This document shows, piece by piece, positions 17,423-24,194 of a stretch of DNA of 64,000 bases. This DNA comes from Arthrobacter saudimassiliensis. GTDB lineage: Bacteria; Actinomycetota; Actinomycetes; Actinomycetales; Micrococcaceae. The number at the start of each line of letters is the position of its first letter. Within the stretch, counting starts at the first letter, position 1. The stretch is from the NCBI GenBank assembly GCA_900016675.1, contig LN483070.1, positions 310,001-374,000 of the forward strand, read 5' to 3'. The position numbers and the translations under genes are program-made. The notes below the pieces were generated by a model. That model did no database searches and had not been told where the DNA came from. It was given only the letters and a program-made list of their open reading frames with translations.

Positions 17423-18266
17423 CGGCCACCGCCTGGGCGGCTGCGGGAGCGGCGGCGCGGACCTTGGGCCGGTCCAGCTCGACGTCGTCGGAGACCAGGT
17501 ACCGGCCGATCGCCGTCGCCGGGGCGAAGCCGGGCCGGGCCAGTTCGGTGAGGTCGAACTGCTCGACGACGCGGCCGGACTCCATCACCGCCACGTTGTC
17601 CGCGATCGCCTTGACCACGTTCATTTCATGGGTCACCAGGACCACGGTGATCCCGAACTCCCGGTTCACATCGGTCAGGTACTGCAGCACGGAGGCGGTG
17701 GTGCGGGGGTCGACGGCGGAGGTCGGCTCGTCGCAGAGCAGCACCTTCGGGTTGGTGGCCAGCGCCCGGGCGATCGCGACGCGCTGCTTCTGCCCGCCGG
17801 AGAGCTTGGCCGGATAGGTGCCGGCCTTGTCGGCGAGGTCGACGACGTCGAGCGCCTCCGCGGCGCGGCGGCGCCGTTCCGGCCCCGGGACGCCGGCGAA
17901 CTTCAGCGACAGCTCCACGTTCTGCGCCGCGGTCAGGTTGTTCAGCAGGTTGAAGTGCTGGAAGATCATGCCGATCCCGTGCCGGCGGCGGCGCAGCGCC
18001 CGGTCGTCCAGCGCGGTCAGGTCCTCGCCGTCCACCCAGACGCGGCCCGACGTCGGGCGTTCCAGCAGGTTGATGTTGCGCAGCAGCGTGGACTTCCCGG
18101 CTCCGGAGAAACCGATGATCCCCTGGATGCTGCCGCCGGGAATGGTGAGGCTGACGTCGTCGACGGCGGTAAAGCTGCCGCCGGCCACGGTGAAGGTGGT
18201 GCCCACGTTTTCCAGCCGGATGGTGCTGCCTCCGGCTGCGGCGGGGGGCGGATAGGTCTCGCTCAT
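17415..18266 (-). CDS. metN: MetN-type ABC transporter ATPase lacking the NIL domain
   Basis: This 283-residue ATPase drives the MetI channel. It has Walker A GFSGAGKST (52-60), Q-loop MIFQHFNLL, signature LSGGQKQR, Walker B LLCDEPTSAVDP and switch His in VTHEMNVV, all intact. Typical MetN is about 340 residues and ends in an ACT-like NIL domain that lets internal methionine shut the transporter off. Here only about 45 Ala-rich residues follow the ATPase core, so this control seems absent. The ATG has AGGAGGAG upstream and follows the SAM riboswitch by about 120 bases. It is the first gene of the six-gene operon. Confidence 0.93.
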   Translation of the reverse strand: MSETYPPPAAAGGSTIRLENVGTTFTVAGGSFTAVDDVSLTIPGGSIQGIIGFSGAGKSTLLRNINLLERPTSGRVWVDGEDLTALDDRALRRRRHGIGMIFQHFNLLNNLTAAQNVELSLKFAGVPGPERRRRAAEALDVVDLADKAGTYPAKLSGGQKQRVAIARALATNPKVLLCDEPTSAVDPRTTASVLQYLTDVNREFGITVVLVTHEMNVVKAIADNVAVMESGRVVEQFDLTELARPGFAPATAIGRYLVSDDVELDRPKVRAAAPAAAQAVAGV

Positions 18267-18387
18267 GTGCTCCTCCTAGGCGTTGTGCCCGAAGGAAGGT
18301 ATGCGTGCGTGCACAGCCGGAACCGGGCCCGGGCGCAGGGCAGCGCCGGGGCAGGGCCGGGAAAGGCGGTGCAGTCTGCTGCCTTCT

Positions 18388-18479
18388 CCATCGGTCCTGG
18401 CATTAGCACCGTGCTTCACCGGCCGGTGAAGGGGTTGCTGCGGCGTCAGCGAGCCAGGTCTCTCAGCCGCTCGGGATGG
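18388..18479 (-). promoter_or_regulatory. SAM-I (S-box) riboswitch of the metNI sulfur operon
   Basis: Read on the minus strand, the S-box core is present in order: GAGAGACCTGGCTC, TGACGCCGCAGCAACC, a perfect P3 hairpin (CTTCACCG / CGGTGAAG) and GGTGCTAATGCC. Closing P1 strands CCATC and GATGG bound the element. The class is established to bind S-adenosylmethionine and switch off downstream genes. metN starts about 120 bases further on; I see no clear terminator, so the switching mode is open. Confidence 0.9.
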
Positions 18480-18571
18480 TTAACGGGACCCATACTTGCC
18501 CGGACCTGCCGGTTTCCGCAAGGGGCGCCCATCGGGGGACGACACATTCCGCCATATGGCGCCGGTCACAA

Positions 18572-18605
18572 GGACTGTTCCGGCCCGTGCGGGCCGGAAC
18601 AGTCC
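18572..18605 (-). terminator. Terminator after the acidic protein gene
   Basis: A 16-bp perfect stem (18572-18587 with 18590-18605) with a very short loop lies 14 bases past the stop of the minus-strand gene at 18619. Confidence 0.85.
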
Positions 18606-18618
18606 CGTCCACCTTGGC

Positions 18619-18963
18619 CTAGGAGGAGGCCTTGCCCTCCTGCGCCGGGCTGTCCTCGTCCTCTTCGAGCGCGGGCTGGTCCTCCCGGGCCTCGCCGGAG
18701 TCCTCGGGGTCGGTTGCCGGAGGCGCGGAGTTGTCGGTTCCGGCGCCGGTGGCCGCGTCGGCCTTGTCCTCCGCCTCGTCGTCCGCCTGGTCGTCGGCCG
18801 CGTCGTCGCCGCGCTTCTCCGCTTCCTCCCGCGCCTGCTGCCGGCGCGCTTCCTCGGCGTCCTGGACCAGCTTGTGGGTCACGGCGTCATCGAATTCCGC
18901 TTTGCTGCCGGCCAGGTTTTCGCGGGCCTCGTCGATCGGGGGGTTGCCGTGCGCTTCGCTCAT
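18619..18963 (-). CDS. Highly acidic, disordered small protein
   Basis: This 114-residue protein consists largely of Asp, Glu, Ala and Gln with a short helical charged stretch (LVQDAEEARRQQAREEAEKR). No Cys, no signal peptide and no membrane segment are visible. Such proteins are common in Micrococcaceae and of unknown role. The ATG at 18963 has CAGGAGG upstream, which is why it is preferred over an earlier in-frame ATG. A strong terminator follows. Confidence 0.75.
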   Translation of the reverse strand: MSEAHGNPPIDEARENLAGSKAEFDDAVTHKLVQDAEEARRQQAREEAEKRGDDAADDQADDEAEDKADAATGAGTDNSAPPATDPEDSGEAREDQPALEEDEDSPAQEGKASS

Positions 18964-19083
18964 GTTTGCCTCCTGGTCAGACTGCAACGTGCTCCGGCGG
19001 ACGGGCCCGCCGGTTTGGTCCATCCTAGTCAGCGGCCCCGGCCACGGCGGGCCGTCGTCCTCCCGCCGTCCTCCGGCCGTCCT

Positions 19084-19500
19084 TTACCGCCCGATCCGCG
19101 GCGCCTCGATCACCGGGCAGGTATCCATGACGACGTCGAGGCCGGCGTCGGCGGCGCGCTGCGCGGCGGCTTCATCGATCACGCCCAGCTGCAGCCAGAC
19201 CGCCTTCGCCCCGACGGCGATGGCCTGATCCACCACCGTGCCGACCTTGGACGAGTTGACGAAGCAGTCCACAACGTCGATCTGCCCCGGAACGTCCGCC
19301 AGGGTGCGGTAGCCCTTTTCGCCGTCGAAGTCCTCGCCTTTGAGGTTCACCGGGACGATCTCCATGCCGAGCTGGTCGCGGACGAACCGCGAGACCCCGA
19401 CGGCGGTGCGCATCGGGTTGTTGGACAGCCCGACGACGGCCCAGCGGCCCTTGGTGGTGAGCAGCCTTTCAACGGTTTCGGGGTCGTTCACGTGAGCCAT
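19084..19500 (-). CDS. CoA-binding domain protein (YccU-like)
   Basis: This 138-residue protein is a single Rossmann CoA-binding domain. Visible marks are WAVVGLSNNPMRTAVGVSRFV (nucleotide loop), VPVNLKGEDFDGEKGYRTLADVP and VWLQLGVIDEAAAQRAADAGLDVVMDTCP, the last with the conserved Cys. Members bind CoA without a known reaction. A second copy lies at 46112-46618 next to metY. AAGGAG precedes the ATG. Confidence 0.9.
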   Translation of the reverse strand: MAHVNDPETVERLLTTKGRWAVVGLSNNPMRTAVGVSRFVRDQLGMEIVPVNLKGEDFDGEKGYRTLADVPGQIDVVDCFVNSSKVGTVVDQAIAVGAKAVWLQLGVIDEAAAQRAADAGLDVVMDTCPVIEAPRIGR

Positions 19501-19626
19501 GGGGTCTCCTTGCCTCGGTTGAATCGGTTGGTCGCACGGGTTCCGTGATCCGCCCAGCCTAGCCGAGCCGTTTCGCGGGCGGCATGGGCGGAGACAGGGC
19601 ACAATGCGCCTGGAACGGGGGACGAT

Positions 19627-20025
19627 GTGAACGACACAGTGGACAGGCGAACGGGGCCGGCTCGGATCAGCGCGGGGGCGGTGGCCGTGGCGATGGGGGC
19701 GGTCTCGATCGCCGTGAACGTCCCGTATACGACGACGGGCCCCGACCGCATGATGGCCTGGGCTGCGATCGGTTGCGCAGGTGTGGGCGCCTGCCTCGGT
19801 CTGTGGCTGCTCACCGGCCCCGCACCCCGAGGGCGGCGGCTGGTCCTGACCCGCAGCAGGACCAGAATCGGGTTCGCCGCGGGGATGACCTTTGTCTGGA
19901 TTCTGCTGCTTGGGGGCAGCCTGACGCTTGACCCGCCTCAGCTGATCAGCGGCGTCCCTGCCCTCGGTGCGGTAGGGGCGCTGTTCCCGTTGTTCGTGCC
20001 GGCAGATGCCACAGTGAAGGACTGA
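19627..20025 (+). CDS. Hypothetical membrane protein
   Basis: This 132-residue protein has four likely membrane helices (about 15-34, 43-63, 81-100 and 106-125) and no recognisable family motif. The GTG start has GGGGGA at a suitable distance. It stands alone between two unrelated genes. No function is proposed. Confidence 0.6.
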   Translation: MNDTVDRRTGPARISAGAVAVAMGAVSIAVNVPYTTTGPDRMMAWAAIGCAGVGACLGLWLLTGPAPRGRRLVLTRSRTRIGFAAGMTFVWILLLGGSLTLDPPQLISGVPALGAVGALFPLFVPADATVKD

Positions 20026-20189
20026 AGTGCGTCCCGGAGCCGAACCCGGATTGATCGCGTTGGCGGCGTCTACTGGAGCGTGTCGTTTCACGTCGCGTCC
20101 CGCCGTCGTGCACACTGTCCGGGCACGGACCAGACGGACCGGCGCGTCGGTAGTCCCGGGTGCTGCCTGCGATTTCCCGAGGAGGAGCC

Positions 20190-20951
20190 ATGCTCAAGGC
20201 CTGCCTGAACGGGTCCCGGCTGCCCGATGAGCATCCGGCCCTGCCGGTCACGGCCGAGCAGCTCGCCGAGGCTGCAGCGGCGGCCGCAGCCGCGGGCGCC
20301 GAAGCCGTACACCTGCACGTCAAGGACGCTGCAGGCCGGGACACCTTCGACCCGCTGCTGCATGCCGCGGCGGTCACCGCCGTCCGTGCCCTGGCACCGG
20401 GGCTGCCCGTTGGCGTCACCACCGGCGCGTGGGCGGAACCGGATCCCGGCACCCGGGTGCGGATGATCAGCAGCTGGACGGTGCTCCCGGACTTCGCGTC
20501 GGTGAACTGGCACGAGGACGGCGCTGAGGAGGTGGCCGCGGCACTGCTCGGACGTGGGATCGGCGTCGAAGCCGGGCTGTGGACGCCGCCCGCTGTCGCC
20601 GCCTGGCTGCGCTCCGCGCTGCAGGACCGTTGCCTGCGGGTGCTGCTCGAGGTCCAGGATGAGCAGCCCCCTACCGGTCATGACCGTCCCGGCTCTACCC
20701 CCGACGACGCCGGCGTCGCCTCGGCGAAGCAGCTGCTGGAAGCGCTGGGCCTGTCGGAGCTGCCGGTGCTGCTGCACGGGGAAGGCGCCACGGCCTGGCC
20801 GGTGCTCCAATTTGCCCGGCGCCGGGGCCTCGACGTCCGGATCGGGCTGGAGGACACCTTGGTTCTGCCGGACGGAACGCCGGCCTCCGACAGTGCGGAG
20901 CTGGTTGCGGCGGCCCTCCGGATGGCCGGTGACTGCCGGTCCGATCGCTGA
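20190..20951 (+). CDS. BKACE family beta-keto acid cleavage enzyme
   Basis: This 253-residue protein resembles the BKACE family (formerly DUF849), zinc enzymes that condense a beta-keto acid with acetyl-CoA and cleave it. It opens with MLKACLNGSR, has the metal pair in AVHLHVKD (His-x-His), GVTTGAWAEPD and the closing GLEDTLVLPDG. It is shorter than the usual 270-310 residues. The substrate cannot be read from sequence. GGAGGAG precedes the ATG at 20190; the ATG at 20160 has no ribosome site. Confidence 0.82.
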   Translation: MLKACLNGSRLPDEHPALPVTAEQLAEAAAAAAAAGAEAVHLHVKDAAGRDTFDPLLHAAAVTAVRALAPGLPVGVTTGAWAEPDPGTRVRMISSWTVLPDFASVNWHEDGAEEVAAALLGRGIGVEAGLWTPPAVAAWLRSALQDRCLRVLLEVQDEQPPTGHDRPGSTPDDAGVASAKQLLEALGLSELPVLLHGEGATAWPVLQFARRRGLDVRIGLEDTLVLPDGTPASDSAELVAAALRMAGDCRSDR

Positions 20952-21001
20952 GGACTGCTTCGGACGACCCAGGGCGAAGCCGGAATGGGGGTGCCCCCGG
21001 C

Positions 21002-21007
21002 TAGGCT
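21002..21007 (+). promoter_or_regulatory. -10 box TAGGCT, leaderless spacing
   Basis: TAGGCT ends 6 bases before the ATG at 21014 and no ribosome site is present. Confidence 0.55.
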
Positions 21008-21013
21008 GCCCCC

Positions 21014-21550
21014 ATGAGCTGGAAGCAGGACCCCACCTTTTGGACGCCGCTGGAAACCGGGCGGCTGCTGCTGCGGCGGCCCGAGGAAACCGACCGCACC
21101 GCGGCGGTGCGTCTGCACGCCGATCCGCGCACCAACGCCCACAATCCCGGTGCGGTCACCGAAGCCGCCGCGGATCGGACCTTCCGGGCGTTTCTGCGCC
21201 ACTGGCGGGCCGAAGGGTTCGGCTACTGGGCGGTGACCCTGGCCGGGCAGCCCGAGGAGATCATCGGGTTCACCGGGGTACGGCTGCTCGACGTCGCCGG
21301 GCAGCCGGCGCTGAACCTGTACTACCGGTACGACCCGTCCGCCTGGGGCCGCGGCTACGCCACCGAGGGCGCCGTGGCGGCGGTCCGGCAGGCCCGGCTG
21401 CACCTGCCCGAGCTGCCCGTGGTGGCACGCACCACGGCGGACAACCTCGGCTCGCAGAAGACCGCCCTGGCTGCGGGGCTGGAGCGCCGTCCAGACCTCG
21501 ACATCGATCACGGCGCCTGGACCGAGGTCTTCTTCACCGCGCCGGCGTAA
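21014..21550 (+). CDS. GNAT-family N-acetyltransferase (RimJ/RimL-like)
   Basis: This 178-residue protein has the RimJ/RimL-type layout: LETGRLLLRRPEETD at the start, GYWAVTLAG, LNLYYRYDPSAWGRGYATEGAVAAV (acetyl-CoA loop) and VVARTTADNLGSQKTALAAGLERR. The family acetylates protein N-termini or small amines. Acceptor unknown. It is probably translated from a leaderless mRNA. Confidence 0.88.
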   Translation: MSWKQDPTFWTPLETGRLLLRRPEETDRTAAVRLHADPRTNAHNPGAVTEAAADRTFRAFLRHWRAEGFGYWAVTLAGQPEEIIGFTGVRLLDVAGQPALNLYYRYDPSAWGRGYATEGAVAAVRQARLHLPELPVVARTTADNLGSQKTALAAGLERRPDLDIDHGAWTEVFFTAPA

Positions 21551-21622
21551 GTGCCCGGGCCGGCAGCACCGGCCCTTGCGGCCCGCCGGCCGGGCGATAC
21601 CGCCCGGGCGGCCGGACCTTCC

Positions 21623-21628
21623 TACACT
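21623..21628 (+). promoter_or_regulatory. -10 box TACACT, leaderless spacing
   Basis: TACACT ends 6 bases before the GTG at 21635. Confidence 0.55.
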
Positions 21629-21634
21629 TGTCCT

Positions 21635-22309
21635 GTGACGATTCTTGACGCCGTACTGGCCTTCGCCGTGGTGGCCGGGCTGCTGACCCTGATCCCGGGG
21701 CTGGACACTGCCCTGGTCCTGCGCTCCTCGCTCTCCCGTTCCCGCACCTACGCCTGGGCGACCGCCCTGGGCGTCATTACGGGGTCCTTCATCTGGGGCA
21801 TCGCCGCCGCCGTCGGTGTCTCCGCCCTGCTCGCGGCCTCGGAGCTCGCGTACCGGCTGCTCACCGTTGCAGGCGCCGGCTACATGCTGTGGCTCGGGGG
21901 GAACCTCATCCGGACCTCGTTCCGGCCGGCCCCGGCGCCATCGGCCGACGCACCGGCGCCGGCGGAGGGCTCGGCCTGGCGCGGGTTGCTGATCGGCGCC
22001 GCCACAAACCTGCTCAACCCGAAGGTGGGCGTCTTCTACATCGCGACCATCCCGCAGTTCCTGCCTGCGGGCGTCTCACCGCTGCTGATGGGCGTCCTGC
22101 TCGCAGGCGTCCACGGCGCATTGACCCTGATCTGGTTCACGCTGCTGATCGTGGGCGGTGGCTACGCCAAGCGCTGGCTGGGCAACCCGCGGGCGCTGGC
22201 CGCCGTGGACCGGGTGACCGGCCTGGTCCTCATCGGTTTCGGCGGCAAGCTCGCCGTGGACGCGCTGCCGCAGGCGGGACCGTCTCCGGCAGCTGTGCGC
22301 CTGGCCTGA
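21635..22309 (+). CDS. LysE/RhtB-family amino-acid exporter
   Basis: This 224-residue membrane protein has five to six helices and the LysE/RhtB motif near the start (TLIPGLDTALVLRSSLSRSRTYAWATALGVITG, with the usual Pro-Gly pair) plus ATNLLNPKVGVFYIATIPQFLP. It likely exports amino acids or their analogues across the cell membrane. The start GTG 21635 is preferred by the -10 spacing and because upstream sequence is not homologous. It converges on the hydrolase gene. Confidence 0.9.
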   Translation: MTILDAVLAFAVVAGLLTLIPGLDTALVLRSSLSRSRTYAWATALGVITGSFIWGIAAAVGVSALLAASELAYRLLTVAGAGYMLWLGGNLIRTSFRPAPAPSADAPAPAEGSAWRGLLIGAATNLLNPKVGVFYIATIPQFLPAGVSPLLMGVLLAGVHGALTLIWFTLLIVGGGYAKRWLGNPRALAAVDRVTGLVLIGFGGKLAVDALPQAGPSPAAVRLA

Positions 22310-22322
22310 GGTTCGGCCGGGT

Positions 22323-23096
22323 TCAGTCCAGGAACTCCTCGATGGCGGCCGCGAGCGGCTCGTCGCCCACGCCGTGCCAGTCCCCGTCGAGGACCCGCAG
22401 TTCCGCGTCGCTGATTGCGTCGACGGCGTCCCGCGCCCACTGCTGCATCCGTGTGTCGCTGCCGGCGCTGACCAGGACCAGCACCGGCACCTTGATGCCG
22501 GCAAGCCCTTCCAGCTCGGTGGTTTCGGTGAGCACCAGGTCGTAGGCGATGGTGTGGGCGGCGTCTTCGAACGCCGAGACGTCCATGCCCGCCGCGGTGT
22601 GCTCCGGCACGCCGATGGAGCGCTGGAACAGGCGCACCGCCTCCGCCCGCTGCCCGGCGTCGATCAGTGCCTGCAGCTGCTGGCGCAGCCGTTCACCGCC
22701 GCCGGCCTCGGAATCCAGCGGCGGTTCCAGTGCCACCACCCGGCTGACGACGGCGGACTGAGCCGCGGTGCGCAGCGCGAGCAGCGCGCCGGAGGAGAAA
22801 CCGTAGAGGGCCGCCGAACCCCCGGCCACCTGGATCACGGCAAGCAGATCGTCGACCTCTGAGTTGGGCGTGTACTCCTCGCCGTCACCGCTCTCGCCCT
22901 TGCCGCGCCGGTCGTAGGTGTAGACGGTGTGGTGTTTCGCCAGCAGATCGGCGAGGGTCGCGGCCACGGACGTGGTGCGATCCATCAGCACGGGATCCAC
23001 GATCACCAGCGGCGGTCCGCTGCCCCGGCGCTGCCAGGCAATGGGCACGCCGTCGGCGGAAAGGGCGCGTCCGGAAGCGGTGGCCGAAGTGTCCAT
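22323..23096 (-). CDS. Alpha/beta-hydrolase
   Basis: This 257-residue protein has the alpha/beta-hydrolase layout: HTVYTYDRRGKGESGDG, nucleophile elbow LYGFSSGALLAL (Ser in GFSSG) and a late GDWHGVG with the likely catalytic His. The substrate is unknown; esters or lactones are typical. The ATG at 23096 follows AGGAGC; the earlier in-frame ATG lacks a ribosome site. Confidence 0.88.
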   Translation of the reverse strand: MDTSATASGRALSADGVPIAWQRRGSGPPLVIVDPVLMDRTTSVAATLADLLAKHHTVYTYDRRGKGESGDGEEYTPNSEVDDLLAVIQVAGGSAALYGFSSGALLALRTAAQSAVVSRVVALEPPLDSEAGGGERLRQQLQALIDAGQRAEAVRLFQRSIGVPEHTAAGMDVSAFEDAAHTIAYDLVLTETTELEGLAGIKVPVLVLVSAGSDTRMQQWARDAVDAISDAELRVLDGDWHGVGDEPLAAAIEEFLD

Positions 23097-23177
23097 GGAG
23101 TGCTCCTGTCCTTGCACCGGCGAGCCCGGCGGCGCGGTTGGCTGCACTCGAAGGGTAGGAAGCGGCCGGTTTGAGGG

Positions 23178-23825
23178 TCAATGGCTTCCGGGAATTCGGC
23201 CGGACAGGACCGGCAGTCCCGGCCCGTCCAGGTCCTCGAGGTAGGCGCGGCGGCCTGCCATCGCCATGACCAGGGCCAGGGTGGGTCCCGACACCAGCGG
23301 GCCGGCACCCGACCGGAAGGGCCCGTCGTCGGCCTGCAGCCGCAGGCCGGCCGCAGCCGTCCTGCTGTCCACGGCGAAGTTGCGGAAGGAGAAGAACCTC
23401 GCCACCGGGGTCAGGGCATCAATCGACGGAGTCCGGGGGAGCCCCAGGGGCCGGCGGATGTCTTGGGCGTGGACCAGGACTTCGCCCAGATATGCAGGAG
23501 TGTGGCCGGAGGGCGCCGTCGTGCTTCCGAGAACCGCCCGAAACCGGGCGAGCGTGCCGGCCGGGTCCGCGCCGCGGAACTCCTCAAGCCGGCGCTGGTT
23601 ATGCAGGTCCGGGCGGAGCCGCGCCCCCGCCATGCTGCGCAGCCACTGCCAGCGGGTCAGGCTGGCGGCGGCGACGAGGTGCGCGACGACGTCCTCCACC
23701 GACCACCCGGCGCACAACGACGGTTCCCGCCACTGCTCCGGGCTCAGCCCGGCGAGATCCTCGGCCAGCGCCGCCCGCTCGGCGTGCACCAAGGCCCACA
23801 GCTGTTCATCTTCACGACGCCGCAT
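23178..23825 (-). CDS. DinB-fold maleylpyruvate-isomerase-family protein
   Basis: This 215-residue protein has the DinB four-helix pattern of mycothiol-dependent maleylpyruvate isomerase relatives: LVHAERAALAEDLAGLSPEQW, SLCAGWSVEDVVAHLVAAA and YLGEVLVHAQDIRRPLG (metal His residues in AHL and VHAQD). The reaction is unknown. The ATG at 23825 follows AAGGGGAG; the upstream extension would run into the repeat block and is rejected. Presence of the family fits an actinobacterium that makes mycothiol. Confidence 0.85.
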   Translation of the reverse strand: MRRREDEQLWALVHAERAALAEDLAGLSPEQWREPSLCAGWSVEDVVAHLVAAASLTRWQWLRSMAGARLRPDLHNQRRLEEFRGADPAGTLARFRAVLGSTTAPSGHTPAYLGEVLVHAQDIRRPLGLPRTPSIDALTPVARFFSFRNFAVDSRTAAAGLRLQADDGPFRSGAGPLVSGPTLALVMAMAGRRAYLEDLDGPGLPVLSGRIPGSH

Positions 23826-23939
23826 GCCGCTCCCCTTCACCTTGGTGTGCGGCAACGTACCACGCGGCCTGTTCGGGGTGTTCGCGCCCGGCGTGTCCGC
23901 ACCGGCCGGGACATGCCTCTGTCGGGGATCGGGCACCTC

Positions 23940-23999
23940 GGCGTTTCCCTCCGCTTCGCGACGCACCCCGGCGTTTCCCTCCGCTTCGCGACGCACCCC
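23940..23999. repeat. Two tandem 30-bp direct repeats
   Basis: Two identical 30-bp units (23940-23969 and 23970-23999) follow each other. Each contains GTTTCCCTCCGCTTCGC, whose reverse complement recurs at 24042-24058 with one mismatch, so the block can fold into a large hairpin with the repeats downstream. Confidence 0.85.
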
Positions 24000-24040
24000 T
24001 CCGGTTTGTCCGCTTCCTCCGGCTCAAAGCGGAGGGAGCG

Positions 24041-24140
24041 GGCGAAGTGGAGGGAAACCCAGGCAAGTGGAGGGGAAACCGAACAGGTGGAGGGGAGCCC
24101 AGACAAGTCGAGGGGGAACCGCTCAGATGGCGGGAGGCCT
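24041..24140. repeat. Five imperfect tandem 20-bp repeats
   Basis: Units begin at 24041, 24061, 24081, 24101 and 24121 with exact 20-base spacing and share a core close to CAAGTGGAGGGGAAACC; the fifth is the most degenerate. The array lies in the 369-base gap between putA and the DinB-like gene. I see no convincing gene in this gap. Confidence 0.85.
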
Positions 24141-24148
24141 GGCCGAAC

Positions 24149-24177
24149 GGCGGGCCCGGATGGCCTCCGGACCCGCC
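24149..24177 (-). terminator. Hairpin after putA
   Basis: A 12-bp stem with one mismatch (24149-24160 with 24166-24177) and 5-base loop begins 18 bases beyond the putA stop on the minus strand. Confidence 0.65.
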
Positions 24178-24194
24178 GCTGGCGCGCGCCTACC

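Noticed and set aside
23837-24106. An 89-codon minus-strand frame with CVAKRRETPG repeats
   Set aside because: The peptide repeats only mirror the 30-bp DNA repeat; there is no ribosome site, and the frame is better explained by the repeat block.
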